From Thiotrichales bacterium (GTDB taxonomy: Bacteria; Pseudomonadota; Gammaproteobacteria; Beggiatoales; Beggiatoaceae), in NCBI GenBank assembly GCA_016744475.1, contig JADGEH010000042.1, positions 1 through 36,543 on the forward strand: a DNA stretch of 36,543 nt. The letters are read 5' to 3'. Under the pieces are notes generated by a model. It was not told the origin of the DNA. It saw nothing but the letters and a program-made list of their open reading frames with translations, and did not search any database. Shown in pieces: positions 16,392-27,500 of this stretch. The translations under genes and the position numbers were made by a program. Every line of letters begins with the position of its first letter. Position 1 is the stretch's first letter.

Positions 16392-17675
16392 CTAGAATTC
16401 GTTAGTTCGAGGCTCCGTTAATAAACCATTCAATATTCGCGTGACTTCTGGCGTATCCCATTCTATTCCCGCATTGATGCCATAACGAATTTGACCTTGA
16501 GCATCTATGACAAAAGTAGAAGGAAAAGCAAACACTTTCCATTGTGCGGCAACTTGTCCATCCGTATCCATCAGTACAGGAAAGTCTACACTCACTTGCT
16601 GCATAAACTGCAAAATAGCTTCTGAGGTTTCTGCATAGTTAATTGAAATTAATTGGAAGTTCTGTCCACTCATCTGCTCTCGTAGACGATTTAAAGAAGG
16701 GATTTCAGCAACACAGGGTGGACACCAACTCGCCCAGAAATTAACGATAGTCACCTGTCCAGCATAAGTTTTTAATTGATAGGGATGGCTGTTGACATCA
16801 AGCAAGGATAGAGGGGTTGCTTGCGCTTTACCGCGATAAGGCTTGAGATGTATATCTACGCCAGAATCGTGTTTTAATTCAGGTAATTGCGTAAATGCAT
16901 GAGGTGGAGTGGATATTGTGCGGCGATTGCGCAGCAAAAGAGGTAGACGTGTCTGTAGCTTTTGAGGTAAACGCTGTAGGGTTTGATCTTCTATGGCTAT
17001 TCGGTGTTCAAAAGCAAATAAACTGCGCACACCGGGCATCATTTCCGCATATACCTGACCGCCTCCCTTATATAAGTGGCGTAGCAATTTAGGTAAATGC
17101 CAACGATTACCATCTGCTTGCGCTTGAAAAATGAAAATAGGCAAGCGATTGTCACTCACTACGGGCAAATAACCTGCTTCCTCACCTAATTGTGGTACTT
17201 GCAGATATAAAGAAGGAGAAAATAGTAATAAGCCGCCTAGATCGTGCACTTGAGGGTGTTTAACCTGCCAAGCATGTGCTCCATGCATGATAGGCATAGC
17301 GGCTGATTGATCTCCCATTAAGAATATTGTTTTACCAGTACGCTGGTAAATCAATTCCACTAATTCAGCAACATAATGTCCGCTCAAAGTGCGCATATTA
17401 TGCACGCTACGAGTCATGAACAAGGATTCTAGTAAATCAACTTGCCAGACTTCAAAACCAGATTGCGCGAGTAATTCTGCGCTGTGTTGATGAGCCGTTT
17501 GAAAACCATAAGCACTGGCCACCCATAATAACAAGTACGGCGTTTTTGCAGTGTTATATTGCTGCAAAATAATCTCATTATCATCACTCAGTGTTAATGA
17601 AATCTCTTGTGGGTCTGCTTGAATATCAGCAGAGATTAAAAGCATCATCAACAACAATTGCATTGTAAAACGCAT
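16392..17675 (-). CDS. Exported alpha/beta-hydrolase-like plus TlpA thioredoxin fusion
   Basis: A 427-residue exported protein in two parts. I start it at 17675 (MRFTMQLLL...), 7 bases after the pyrF stop; the open frame extends 38 codons further into pyrF, but the signal peptide (about 1-20, ending SADIQA) begins here. Residues about 25-250 look like an alpha/beta-hydrolase core: TPYLLLWVASAYGF, then the possible nucleophile turn LMGDQSAAMP and LLLFSPSLYL. I cannot confirm a catalytic triad. Residues about 280-420 are a TlpA/ResA-like thioredoxin with VNFWASWCPPC near 313, DFPVLMDTDGQVA and the cis-Pro loop VFAFPSTFVID. This part likely reduces disulfides or haem-binding cysteines in the periplasm. 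It is last in the pil-pyrF run. Confidence 0.85.
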   Translation of the reverse strand: MRFTMQLLLMMLLISADIQADPQEISLTLSDDNEIILQQYNTAKTPYLLLWVASAYGFQTAHQHSAELLAQSGFEVWQVDLLESLFMTRSVHNMRTLSGHYVAELVELIYQRTGKTIFLMGDQSAAMPIMHGAHAWQVKHPQVHDLGGLLLFSPSLYLQVPQLGEEAGYLPVVSDNRLPIFIFQAQADGNRWHLPKLLRHLYKGGGQVYAEMMPGVRSLFAFEHRIAIEDQTLQRLPQKLQTRLPLLLRNRRTISTPPHAFTQLPELKHDSGVDIHLKPYRGKAQATPLSLLDVNSHPYQLKTYAGQVTIVNFWASWCPPCVAEIPSLNRLREQMSGQNFQLISINYAETSEAILQFMQQVSVDFPVLMDTDGQVAAQWKVFAFPSTFVIDAQGQIRYGINAGIEWDTPEVTRILNGLLTEPRTNEF

Positions 17676-17682
17676 ATAAAAC

Positions 17683-18381
17683 CTATGGGCAGGACTGAAT
17701 AATATTTTGCAAAGCAACATAAGGATCAGATGCCTCAGTAATGGGGCGACCAATGACCAGGTAATCACTACCAGCTTGTAAAGCTTCAACAGGAGTTAAT
17801 ATACGTTTTTGATCATTTTGCGCACTACCTGCGGGACGAATACCCGGCGTAATGAGCTTAAAATCAGGAGAGATTTTTTTACGTAACAAGGCAATTTCTT
17901 GTGCTGAACAGACCACACCATCCAAGCCACTGTTTTGTGTCAATTGAGCTAAACGTAAAACCGTATTTTCAGGTGAGTCATGAATACCTATTTCATGCAG
18001 ATCGGCTTGTTCTAAACTGGTTAGCACAGTTACTGCGATGAGCAAAGGAGAGTGCGATGATTTATCAACTGCTTCGCGGGCGGCCATCAACATTCGGGAA
18101 CCGCCCCAAGCATGAACATTCACCATCCACACACCTAACTCGGCGGCTGCCAAACAGGCTTTTGCAACAGTATTAGGAATATCATGATATTTGAGGTCAA
18201 GAAAAACTTTAAAACCTAGCTGGTGTAGTTTTTCTATGAATGCAGGCCCTGCCCGAGTGAATAACTCTTTACCCACTTTTAACTGGCAAGGCGTTCCCGC
18301 CAAAGTACGAGCCAGTTCTAATGCGGCTTTAGGCGAGGAAAAATCAAGTGCAACAATAATGGGAGAATCGGCGATAGCCAT
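17683..18381 (-). CDS. pyrF: Orotidine 5'-phosphate decarboxylase
   Basis: Converts OMP to UMP, the last step of UMP synthesis, in the cytoplasm. 232 residues, as usual. The catalytic D-x-K-x-x-D array is present as [11 protein letters not shown] (Asp62, Lys64, Asp67). IVALDF at 9-14 is the first barrel strand with the phosphate/uridine-binding Asp, and VTPGIRP-type and VIGRPIT loops are visible near the C-terminus ([21 protein letters not shown]). It starts 17 bases behind the Hpt gene and ends 7 bases before the TlpA fusion gene, so it is probably co-transcribed with the pilus chemosensory genes. No good ribosome-binding site is visible, and coupling to the upstream gene would explain that. 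Confidence 0.97.
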   Translation of the reverse strand: MAIADSPIIVALDFSSPKAALELARTLAGTPCQLKVGKELFTRAGPAFIEKLHQLGFKVFLDLKYHDIPNTVAKACLAAAELGVWMVNVHAWGGSRMLMAAREAVDKSSHSPLLIAVTVLTSLEQADLHEIGIHDSPENTVLRLAQLTQNSGLDGVVCSAQEIALLRKKISPDFKLITPGIRPAGSAQNDQKRILTPVEALQAGSDYLVIGRPITEASDPYVALQNIIQSCP

Positions 18382-18398
18382 AATTGAAAGTGATGAAA

Positions 18399-20069
18399 TT
18401 ATTTTTTTGCAGAGAACAAGTTATTTAAGCAATGTTGAGTAATATCCAACATTTGCATACTATTGAGTGGATTACCCGCTAATGTTTCAAGATAAAACTC
18501 AATGCTAATCATCGCATCAGCCAATGCTTTGCTTTGTTTTTCATCAGGTATGCTCATTTTTTGAATCATCTGTTGTTGAATATAACGACTACATAGCTGT
18601 AATAACTTAATAGCTCGTTCTTCATTAAGAATAGCTAATAAACCTTGAATGAGTTGAAAGCGTTCAGGGATGCTTTTTAAACTCTCATCAACATTACCAT
18701 TATCCATAAAAACAATAATAGGCTGAATCATCTCAGCTAGTTCAACTTTAGCTTCATCGACGACCACTTTAAGTACATCAGCCAGTTGGGTTTCCATTAA
18801 CCCCTTTTCTTGCTGGATTTGTTGACGCGCATGATTACCGCGTGTGGCTAAAGTATCTAATGCCGCATCTACTTTTAATAATGCATTAGCAATTGTTAGC
18901 ATTTGGGATAAATCGTAAGCTTTTTGTCCCTCAACAATTGTCGTTACTAAAGCCGTTTGTTGTAGCATGGATTTGGCTTGTAGTTCCAAGCCTAATAGAT
19001 GCAGGGTGTAAGCCATACCATGCATAATTTCAACTAAGGGCTTAAGCTCAGATACATCGGGCGTATCTGCACGCATAAATATATCTAATGTTTCTTCAAT
19101 ACGAGCAAAATCGTCTTTAAGAATGCTCACTACAATTTTCATTAACTCAATATCGGGCCCTGAGAAAATCTGCAATACAGAATTTAATAATGCCTCTGAA
19201 GGTTGACTGTAATCTAAATGATATGTTTGTCGCACAGCAACAATGCGAGCACCTTTTGATTTAGCTTGAGAGGCATAATACAGGAGAGTATTGATTAATT
19301 TAGCTGGAGGGGTTGCACGCATCCCCGCGTTACCATGATCAACGATCTGTTTAATTAAGGGATCAATTTGCTTAAGTAAATTATTAATGCCTTCGTTTAA
19401 AGGCAATCCTTTTTGCGCAATGGCTTCAAGAAGAGCTTCAGCTATCCACCAAACTTTACTAATGGGTTGATTTCCCGTTGCTTGTAGAAGATGCTGAAAG
19501 GTATTAAGCATCAACTTAAGCCCAGCCATTTTATTCGCACCTTTTAAAAAGGCCATTAAACCTTTTTGATAAGCAAGGCGTTGTTTATGCACAAAGGCTT
19601 TTAATTTATCATCAGCTAAACGAGGGGCGAGTTTGACAGGAACATTACAACTAATATCGGGCGAAAAAAACTGATTAGCTGCTAATGGTTTTTGCTTTAA
19701 TAAATGCCGTAATTTATTAATCAGTGGCAGTAAAGCGACGGGAATATCGGGATAACCAAGGGCTATGTGATCAAGATAATTAGGCAATTGGATTAATGCA
19801 CGCATCAAACTATCATAAGCTGCTGCTTTATCTTGAATTTTACCTTCTAACAGGGCTTTAGTGACTAATTCCATTTCTTGCATCAACATCATAGCACTGT
19901 TGATTTCAAGTAAAATTAAAGCCCCTTTAATCTCATGCAACCAACCAACAGCATCTTGCAAAGGCCCTGTATCATCCTGGTTTTCTACAAATTGCTCAAG
20001 TGATTGACGAGTCAGCTTCAATGTATCATCAATAGCAGGTTTTACCCAGGTCAGGGTTGCATACTTCAT
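18399..20069 (-). CDS. Hpt-domain protein like the N-terminal part of ChpA/PilL, no kinase domain
   Basis: 556 almost wholly helical residues. The first 140 match the start of the pilus-chemotaxis kinase ChpA/Pil[22 protein letters not shown], with an HxxKG phosphotransfer motif at His45 ([12 protein letters not shown]), then [30 protein letters not shown]. The rest keeps the helical-bundle style but I see no further clear HxxKG site. There is no CheA dimerisation, ATPase (N, G1, F, G2 boxes), CheW-like or receiver domain. The protein ends cleanly ([10 protein letters not shown]) and pyrF follows 17 bases on, so it is not truncated by the window. It is located where chpA should be, 22 bases after pilJ. 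It could be a split ChpA whose kinase half is elsewhere, or a phosphotransfer or docking protein. Confidence 0.85.
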   Translation of the reverse strand: MKYATLTWVKPAIDDTLKLTRQSLEQFVENQDDTGPLQDAVGWLHEIKGALILLEINSAMMLMQEMELVTKALLEGKIQDKAAAYDSLMRALIQLPNYLDHIALGYPDIPVALLPLINKLRHLLKQKPLAANQFFSPDISCNVPVKLAPRLADDKLKAFVHKQRLAYQKGLMAFLKGANKMAGLKLMLNTFQHLLQATGNQPISKVWWIAEALLEAIAQKGLPLNEGINNLLKQIDPLIKQIVDHGNAGMRATPPAKLINTLLYYASQAKSKGARIVAVRQTYHLDYSQPSEALLNSVLQIFSGPDIELMKIVVSILKDDFARIEETLDIFMRADTPDVSELKPLVEIMHGMAYTLHLLGLELQAKSMLQQTALVTTIVEGQKAYDLSQMLTIANALLKVDAALDTLATRGNHARQQIQQEKGLMETQLADVLKVVVDEAKVELAEMIQPIIVFMDNGNVDESLKSIPERFQLIQGLLAILNEERAIKLLQLCSRYIQQQMIQKMSIPDEKQSKALADAMISIEFYLETLAGNPLNSMQMLDITQHCLNNLFSAKK

Positions 20070-20091
20070 TGGCTATTCTCGAAGGTTAATT

Positions 20092-22176
20092 CTAGTAATT
20101 TGTACTCATGCTTCCGGCGGATTGCGATACATCTTCTGGTAAGTTAAATCCAGATACTGAAGTTTTCAACTCATTTGCAAGCTCAGCTAAACGTTCAATA
20201 GAAGCAGCCGTTTCATTAGTACCTTGAGAAGTTTGAGTCGTAATTTCTTGAATAATGGTCATGGTGCCAGAAATATTAGATGCTACAGCTGCTTGAGTTC
20301 TGGAAGTTTGAGCAATATTTTCAATTTGTCCGGCCAACTTCACTGAAACGGTTTCAATTTCAATTAAAGCTTCACCTGCACTTTCTGCGAGCTTGGCTCC
20401 ATCAACCACATTAGCCGTACTTTGTTCCATTGAACTGACTGCTTCATTGGTATCGCCTTGAATAGTTTTAACCAATGCATCAATCTGCTTAGTCGCATTA
20501 CCTGCACGTTCTGCTAAACGTTGAACTTCATCAGCTACCACGGCAAAACCTCGACCTGATTCGCCTGCCATAGCGGCTTGAATAGAGGCGTTCAAAGCAA
20601 GAATATTGGTTTGATCGGCAATATCATCAATTAAGCCAACAATTTCACCAATTTCTTGTGAGCTTTCACCCAAGCGTTTAATACGTTTGGAGGTTTCTTG
20701 AATTTGTTCGCGAATATTATCCATACCCGCTATCGTATCTTGTACTGCTTTTGCGCCTTTACCTGCAATTTCTACGGATTTCTTAGCAACATCAGCAGAT
20801 TCAATCGCGTTAGCAGAAACTTTCTTCACTGAGTTAGCCATGCCAATAATTGCTTGTCCAGCTTTTGCAATTTGCTGTGCTTGACGTTCGCTCGCTTCAG
20901 TTAATTGCGTGGCTGTTGCTCGTGTATTTTGAGCAGCTCCTGTCACTTGAGCGGCTGTTTGGTTGATGCTCACGACCAAATCACGCAATGACTCAATAGA
21001 GAAATTCAAAGCATCGGCAATAGCGCCAGTAAAATCTTCAGTCACCGTAGCCGTAACTGTTAAATCACCATCAGCCAAGTCTGAAATTTCAGTCAGCAAA
21101 CGTAAAATAGCTTCTTGGTTACGACGATTAGTATCTTCACTTTCTTCAAGGTTTTTACGGGTTTCGGCTGCGCGTGCTCGAGTAGACTGGACTACAACCC
21201 AACCTAGAATGCTCATGGTCACTAAAACAATAGCGGCCATTAAATAGCCTAAACTAGGTGAAAAAAATCGTTCGTCTATAGAAACATTATAAGCTGTTTG
21301 CAATTCTTCAATATTAAACTGAAGGTCAGGGATGCCTTGAATCAAGTCATCTGAGGCATCTTTTGCATTATAGAGCTGCTCTGCACTACCACTATCTTGA
21401 AATTCATCAACCAACTTAATACGCTCTTCAAATAGAGCAACAAGCTCTTCAATAGCGACTCTGATTTCAGCATCAGTAATGGGTGACAAACCTGTTTCTT
21501 CATTGCCATTCAGCAGCGAGAGCAAAATATCACTAAATTGAATGGTACCTTCACTCAGTTGTGCTTCAGCTTCTACGTTACCCTGATAAGAACCGATAAT
21601 ATTATTAGCTATACGTTCTAACAACATTAGTTGGCGCGTAGCCACAAACATTTGTGTGGTAGGGACTTCTTTGTCAACTAGAAGCTGCAACAGTTCTTTG
21701 GTTTTTTCACGAATTTCTGGAACAATACCGGTTAATTCTTCAAATTTTTCAGCCGCACCTAATACAACGTCTTGGGTAGCTAATAAAGAATCAATATATC
21801 TATTAATGTCGCCCCACAACACATCTAATACTTCAAATGCGGGGTAAACATTTTCAGGGGTTGCAGGAACACCTTCTTCAAGATCACCATCTCTCACTAG
21901 ATCTAAATATTGTTGAAAATTATCGCGGCGTTCTCGTACTGCGGTAAAATTCGCTTCTTCCCCTTTGCCACCAGCAGCACGAACTGCTTGTTGGGTAATT
22001 TGCTGCGCCACTAAGCGCATACTGGTAATGTTTTTTAAATATTTTTCATCACTGCTTATATTTGAACCTACAATATAAAAAGTAACAATCAAAAATATAA
22101 AAGCTAGAAGAAGAATACCGATTAAAGTAAATAATACACTATTGCTATCTGCTTTAATTGAGCCTATTTTCATCAT
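20092..22176 (-). CDS. pilJ: Type IV pilus methyl-accepting chemotaxis receptor PilJ
   Basis: Inner-membrane chemoreceptor of the Pil-Chp system that signals surface contact or pilus state. 694 residues. TM1 lies at about 14-36 (VLFTLIGILLLAFIFLIVTFYIV). A long helical periplasmic PilJ-type domain covers about 40-305 (ITSMRLVAQQITQQAVRAA). TM2 is at about 310-330 (LGYLMAAIVLVTMSILGWVVV), then a HAMP-like stretch (LLTEISDLADGDLTV). The cytoplasmic signalling domain has the hairpin tip IADQTNILALNASIQAAMAG and GFAVVADEVQRLAERAG. The ATG at 22176 is preceded by GGGAG. It is in order with pilG, pilH and pilI, but a 167-base gap separates it from pilI, enough for an internal promoter. Confidence 0.95.
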   Translation of the reverse strand: MMKIGSIKADSNSVLFTLIGILLLAFIFLIVTFYIVGSNISSDEKYLKNITSMRLVAQQITQQAVRAAGGKGEEANFTAVRERRDNFQQYLDLVRDGDLEEGVPATPENVYPAFEVLDVLWGDINRYIDSLLATQDVVLGAAEKFEELTGIVPEIREKTKELLQLLVDKEVPTTQMFVATRQLMLLERIANNIIGSYQGNVEAEAQLSEGTIQFSDILLSLLNGNEETGLSPITDAEIRVAIEELVALFEERIKLVDEFQDSGSAEQLYNAKDASDDLIQGIPDLQFNIEELQTAYNVSIDERFFSPSLGYLMAAIVLVTMSILGWVVVQSTRARAAETRKNLEESEDTNRRNQEAILRLLTEISDLADGDLTVTATVTEDFTGAIADALNFSIESLRDLVVSINQTAAQVTGAAQNTRATATQLTEASERQAQQIAKAGQAIIGMANSVKKVSANAIESADVAKKSVEIAGKGAKAVQDTIAGMDNIREQIQETSKRIKRLGESSQEIGEIVGLIDDIADQTNILALNASIQAAMAGESGRGFAVVADEVQRLAERAGNATKQIDALVKTIQGDTNEAVSSMEQSTANVVDGAKLAESAGEALIEIETVSVKLAGQIENIAQTSRTQAAVASNISGTMTIIQEITTQTSQGTNETAASIERLAELANELKTSVSGFNLPEDVSQSAGSMSTNY

Positions 22177-22343
22177 TAAACTCCCATCTCCTGTAGAACG
22201 ACATATCCTGCTTGAGAATAGATACGAATACGCGCTGAAAGAAGGTGTGCAAGCATGTTATGCATTCCATTTATAGTGCTATGTGGGTTCTCAAGATAAC
22301 TACGTTAGCCATAGAAAAAACTCAATGGGTTTTATTAAGCCTT

Positions 22344-22901
22344 CTATATAGCTGCGTCAAGAAACAATCTACTTTTACTGAGTGCTAGCAAGTCAAACAC
22401 AATCCAAACATGTCCTTCATGCTGAAAAGTATCTCGGATAAATTGTGCAGTCATATCTGGTGGAATATTAGCTTTATCCAAAGACATTCTGGATTCTTCA
22501 GGAAAATGCTTAATGCCTTGAACTTCATCCACCAACACACCCGAAGATACGCCACCTTGATTAATAATGAGCAAACGAGTGTGATTTTCTACTAATGTTA
22601 TATTTCCACCTAAACAGGCTTGCAAATCAACCACTGGTCGTAATTGACCTCGGACATTGGCAATACCTCTTACCCAAGGCTTGGCACCAGGTACTTTGGC
22701 TAAAATGACAGGACAAATTAATACTTCCTGAATTTCATCCAGTGCTGCCACCAAACGATACTGCCCCATGCGAAAAGCAATGCCTCGCCATGTTTTTTTA
22801 ACAGTATCCTGCCGGGGTAAGCCACGAGCATGCTGCTTCACTTGTTGCTCAAGTGCTTGCAGCCATTGAAAAGGGTTCTCATGCGCAACAGGCATTTTCA
22901 T
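22344..22901 (-). CDS. pilI: CheW-like adaptor PilI
   Basis: 185-residue adaptor expected to couple PilJ to the kinase. A CheW domain covers about 43-180: GIAFRMGQYRLVAALDEIQEV, then VPGAKPWVRGIANVRGQLRPV (the conserved G-x-x-N-x-RG core) and SGVLVDEVQGI. The N-terminal 40 residues (FQWLQALEQQVKQHARGLP) are the helical extension typical of PilI. The start at 22901 and a second ATG two codons later are both possible. It lies 21 bases after pilH. Confidence 0.93.
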   Translation of the reverse strand: MKMPVAHENPFQWLQALEQQVKQHARGLPRQDTVKKTWRGIAFRMGQYRLVAALDEIQEVLICPVILAKVPGAKPWVRGIANVRGQLRPVVDLQACLGGNITLVENHTRLLIINQGGVSSGVLVDEVQGIKHFPEESRMSLDKANIPPDMTAQFIRDTFQHEGHVWIVFDLLALSKSRLFLDAAI

Positions 22902-22922
22902 GATATTAACCGGGGTAAATAC

Positions 22923-23285
22923 TCAGCCAATGAGTTTTTTTACAGCACTGAGTAATTCATCTTGTTTTACGGGTTTGACCAGAAAATCCTGAGCACCCTG
23001 CATCTTTGCCCAAGCCTTGTCACTATCCATGTTTTTACTAGAGACAATAACCACGGGAATTGATTTTGTTTCAGGGTTTTTAGTGATTTCGCGAGTAGCC
23101 TTAAATCCGTTCAAACCGGGCATGACCACATCCATGAGAATTAAGTTGGGCTTCAATTGATGTGCTTTTTCAACACCTTCAGTGCCATTTGAAGCTTCTG
23201 AGGTTTGATAGCCGTTGCTTTCCAGGATGTTTTTCACCAGGTAGGCATCGGTAGGAGAATCATCTACGATTAATATGTGAGCCAT
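22923..23285 (-). CDS. pilH: CheY-like response regulator PilH
   Basis: Single receiver domain of 120 residues. The acidic pocket is DDS (Asp8, Asp9), the phosphoacceptor is Asp52 in LILMDVVMPG, and Lys104 in FLVKPV is conserved. Ser82 takes the place of the usual Thr. It has no output domain, so it acts by protein contact. In Pseudomonas, PilH opposes PilG in control of pilus retraction and cAMP. GAGGT stands 5 bases before the ATG. It follows pilG by 73 bases. Confidence 0.94.
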   Translation of the reverse strand: MAHILIVDDSPTDAYLVKNILESNGYQTSEASNGTEGVEKAHQLKPNLILMDVVMPGLNGFKATREITKNPETKSIPVVIVSSKNMDSDKAWAKMQGAQDFLVKPVKQDELLSAVKKLIG

Positions 23286-23358
23286 ACTAACCTCATACTT
23301 TTAGCATTCCATTTATTGCTTATTAGCTGTTGTTGTATATGTCTTAAAACTTGTAGCA

Positions 23359-23772
23359 TTAAGATTTGGCCTTAGCATCAACGACAAAAGCCTTAATTGT
23401 ATTGAGCAATTCTTCTCTGGTAAAAGGCTTTGTCATATAGTGTTCTGCACCTACAATTCGACCGCGTGCACGTTCAAATAAACCATCTTTGCTAGACAAC
23501 ATCACCACAGGGGTTTTCTTAAAGACCTGGTTATTTTTAATTAAAGCACAGGTCTGATAACCATCAAGACGCGGCATCATAATGTCAACAAAAATAATAT
23601 CGGGTTTGTGCTCAGCCACTTTTGCTAATGATTCAAAACCATCTGTAGCGGTAATCACTTCACATCCCGCTTTTTTCAAAAGGGTTTCGGCTGTGCGACG
23701 AATCGTCTTACTGTCATCAATTACGATGACTTTTATTCCCTCGAAGTTTGTCCCTGCACTGTCAGTCGTCAC
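23359..23772 (-). CDS. pilG: CheY-like response regulator PilG
   Basis: 137-residue receiver protein, first gene of the chemosensory cluster. The acidic pocket is IDDSKTIRRT (Asp19, Asp20), the phosphoacceptor Asp63 in IIFVDIMMPRLDGY, and Lys115 in HYMTKPF. The N-terminal extension and C-terminal tail match PilG more than PilH. The only sensible start is a GTG at 23772 with a weak upstream site; the conserved fold begins at residue 13. In known systems PilG drives pilus extension and is phosphorylated by ChpA, whose kinase domain is not encoded in this cluster. Confidence 0.92.
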   Translation of the reverse strand: MTTDSAGTNFEGIKVIVIDDSKTIRRTAETLLKKAGCEVITATDGFESLAKVAEHKPDIIFVDIMMPRLDGYQTCALIKNNQVFKKTPVVMLSSKDGLFERARGRIVGAEHYMTKPFTREELLNTIKAFVVDAKAKS

Positions 23773-23937
23773 AGTTTTTTTACCGTCAAAATATTCACGT
23801 GGAAATAAGTATCAGTGGTGCAATTACCATCGTCCATGCTAAATGAGCACCCCTTACCAGATTGCCTGACATCATACGCGAATCAATTATGAATTCAATG
23901 GCATTTTGTTGTCAGGTCAGGTATCTATTACCTGCTG

Positions 23938-23991
23938 ATTTTCAGTTAAAGTACAACATGAACAAACAAAGGTAAAGCCTTAACTGAAAAT
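23938..23991 (-). terminator. Possible terminator stem behind glnB
   Basis: ATTTTCAGTTAA and TTAACTGAAAAT form a perfect 12-base stem with a 30-base loop, about 20 bases beyond the glnB stop. It is AT-rich and has no clean T-run, so it is an unusual terminator if it is one. The rest of 23773-24013 holds the start region of pilG, with no promoter that I can defend. Confidence 0.4.
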
Positions 23992-24013
23992 TAGTTTCTT
24001 AATAACGCGCTGA

Positions 24014-24418
<405 letters not shown>

Positions 24419-24490
24419 TCACGTCTAAAACGCCCATTATCCAATAATCGAGAGCGTCTATCAAAAATGTTTTAAGCGATAGGCGCTGGC

Positions 24491-24566
24491 GAGCTATACG
24501 AATACTGAATCATCGACTGTAAAACAATAATTTCACTCATCTTTCCCGATGGCTTCGTATAGGCTC
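24491..24566. repeat. Degenerate palindromic MITE-like element, copy D
   Basis: Left end GAGCTATACGAA (one base missing against the family), right end TTCGTATAGGCTC followed by TTA. Inside, ATCATCGACTGTAAAA resembles TTCATCGACTGCAAA of the element at 7811-7969, and a weak GATTCCCCAT-like stretch remains near the right end. It lies between glnB and the stop of the giant gene. The remaining bases of 24353-24582 show no other feature. Confidence 0.6.
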
Positions 24567-24582
24567 TTAGAGACGCAATCAC

Positions 24583-27500
24583 TTACGGGGATGGCGGCAA
24601 CCATTGTAATAATTGGTGTTGTCCACCAGGATAAACCACCACGATGTCACCGGGTTGTTGACCGGGTTCTACAACAAAATCCCCTGTGGTATTGCTGCCA
24701 CTCAATGTCACATAATCAAAACGCCAGCGCGTGATGTTTTGACCATCATCAAAGAGCATTTCACCTTTATCTGTAAAATTCAGAATACTGCCTGCGCGTG
24801 CTTTGATGGCATCAAGGTCAAACGCCGTAGGATACAGTACTTGACGGTAAACGTCGCCGTTGCTATCAGCTTGATTCCAGGTAATGAGCTCAAGACCCTC
24901 ATTATCAGGGGCAGAATTAAATCCAGGCGATAGACCGGCAACACGTTCTAGTTCGGCATTGGGTCGCACTTGTACCCACATTTGACTATTCATCGGCACC
25001 CGCAGATTGCCCTGTCCATCGACGCTCAGTCCATTTAAACCATTGTTTTGCAGAAAGGTGTAAAAATCACACAGTCCTTGCAATGCAGGATGGGCTTGAA
25101 CTTCTAAACCGTTGGGGGTGATAAATTGCGCTTGTTGTGAAGAGCCGTCTAAGACATAGCTGCCTGTACCACCGTTGTGGTGGCGCACGCTGTAAGGGCG
25201 TAATAACACACGTTGTGTAGCATTATCTTGTTGCAAATAGCCGTATGGCGCTTCTTGTACAAAACTGAGAATGCTAGGAATGCTGTTGATAGCCGCCAGC
25301 AAACTTTGTCCATCCGCATAAATCTGTTCCCGCGCATCAAGTGTGATCGGTTGCGGCAAATCGGTACACGGCGAAGGTAGGGTGCGCCATTGCGAAGTGA
25401 AATCAGGATGCGTATTTGGGTCAGAGGCTACCGTGTCCTTGCTTTGGTAACGCCAAGGTTCTAGCGTCACGCCTGCTTCTAAGATGACATTGTTGCCCAA
25501 CACCACGTTGTTCAAACGCGAATTGCGTTTAACCGTCAGGTTGTTCAACACGGGAGACGTGTCTGGTTCAGCAAAGATTAACCCGCTCAGTTGCCCACCA
25601 TTAACGATGCTACCCGCAGCTAATTGCACATCAAACAGTGTGCCTTGATTGTCAATGGTGCCAGAGAGTGTACCTGTATGAACTTCGGCGGTCGCCGTCA
25701 AGCTCACATCGGTGAGTAGTAAACCTTGCGCATAACAGGGGGTATCAATTTGCCCAGACGTAGGGCAAGCGGGCAAACTTCCGCTGCCGTCTCGATCAAA
25801 CTGCGCTGCACAACTGCGATCTCCTTGTACCGTGAGATGGACAACACTGCTGTCGTTCGTCTGCGGCGTGCAACCTTGCCAGCCAAACACCACTGAACCA
25901 TTGTCAGGGATGGCCTGCAACACAACGGACGCGCCAGACAGATAGGTTTCGCCGCAGTTGTCACCACAATCAATACCATCTTCTAAGCCCGCCTCACTGG
26001 TGATGCTACCGCTGCCTTTGCCCAACTTACTGACGCTGATATAGGGGTGAGCAGCAGCGACGCGGCGAATGCGATGATTACCGCTGTCAGCAATGTATAA
26101 CTGGCTTTGAGCGTCTAACCAAACATCAATAGGATTGTTCAGCATGGCTTGTGTGGGAATGCTGCCATCACCGCTAAAACCTGCGCTGCCTGTGCCTGCT
26201 ACGGTGTTGATAATGCCTTGCGTGTCGATTTTACGGATACGATGATTACCGCTGTCAGTGACATACACCTGTCCCAGCGCATCCACAGCCAGACCGCGTG
26301 GATTATTTAAACGCGCCTGAATCGCCAATCCTCTGTCGCCTGCAAAACTGCCTTGCTGAAGGCCACCAGCGCCACTGCCTGCCAAGGTACTGATATGTCC
26401 ATTGCGGTCGATGCGACGAATGCGATGATTGCCACTGTCAGAGATCAACAATTCACCCGTAGGTGTCACCGCCACGCCCGTAGGGAAATCAAGCTGAGCC
26501 AATGCCGCAAAGTCGCCATCACCGCTAAAGCCTGCTTCACCAGTGCCAGCAAAAGTGCTGATACGCCCACTGCTGTCTACGCGGCGAATGCGGTGGTTAT
26601 TGCTGTCAGCAATATAGAGTTGGTTTTGAGCATCGACGGCGACATCGTAAGGCAGGTGGAGTTGTGCGGACAGGGCCTCGCCATTATCGCCTAAGCCCCC
26701 TGGAGTACCGATGCCGACCACTGTGCTGATCTGTCCATTGCTATCAATTTTACGCACACGGTGATTGCTGGTGTCCGCAATATACTGGCTGCCATCTCCG
26801 GCTATCGCCATGGCGGTCGGAGAAGCCAATTGAGCTTGAGTCGCCAAGCCGCCGTCGCCGCTAAAACCTGATACGCCCGAACCGACCAGCGTGCTGATGA
26901 GATTTTGTTCAACTTGGCGAATTTGGTTATTTAAGGAATCGACAATGAGCAAGCGCCCGTTTTGATCCAGCATTACGCCCGTTGGAAATTTAAGTGATGC
27001 AGCCGTGGCCTGTCCTGCATTGCCTTCTGAACCCGGTGTGCCGTTGCCCGCCACAGTGGTGATGATGGTCGGTGCGCGGGTGTCGATTAAATCAAATACG
27101 GCTTCACAGAGGCGGGATTGTTCAAGCCCAATGTTCAGCGGGGTTAAAACGCCGCCACAATCCCCTCGCCAGCCGATGAATTCTGAATCATTAGCAGCGC
27201 TGGCGCGTAATTGCACCGAGCTATTGGTCACGTAGCTCTCTTCACACACAGTGCCACAATCAATCCCTGCGCCCATGCCTGGATCAGCGCTGACTGAACC
27301 GCTGCCTGAACCGCTTAATTGAATGCGCACGATTTGCGATAGCGCATTGGATTGACGGGTAAAGCTGGCGATGCAGTCTTTTGCGCTATCGAGGGTTAAG
27401 CTAATGATAGCGGTGCTGCCTTGGCAATCGCCGCTCCAAGCGCTGAAATCAGAATTTACATCAGGCGTTGCTGTGAGCGTGACCACCGTGTTCAGCGTGT

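Noticed and set aside
17676..17789. A 38-residue N-terminal extension of the TlpA fusion protein reaching into pyrF.
   Set aside because: The signal peptide begins at 17675, the extension overlaps pyrF in another frame, and the shorter start fits operon spacing.
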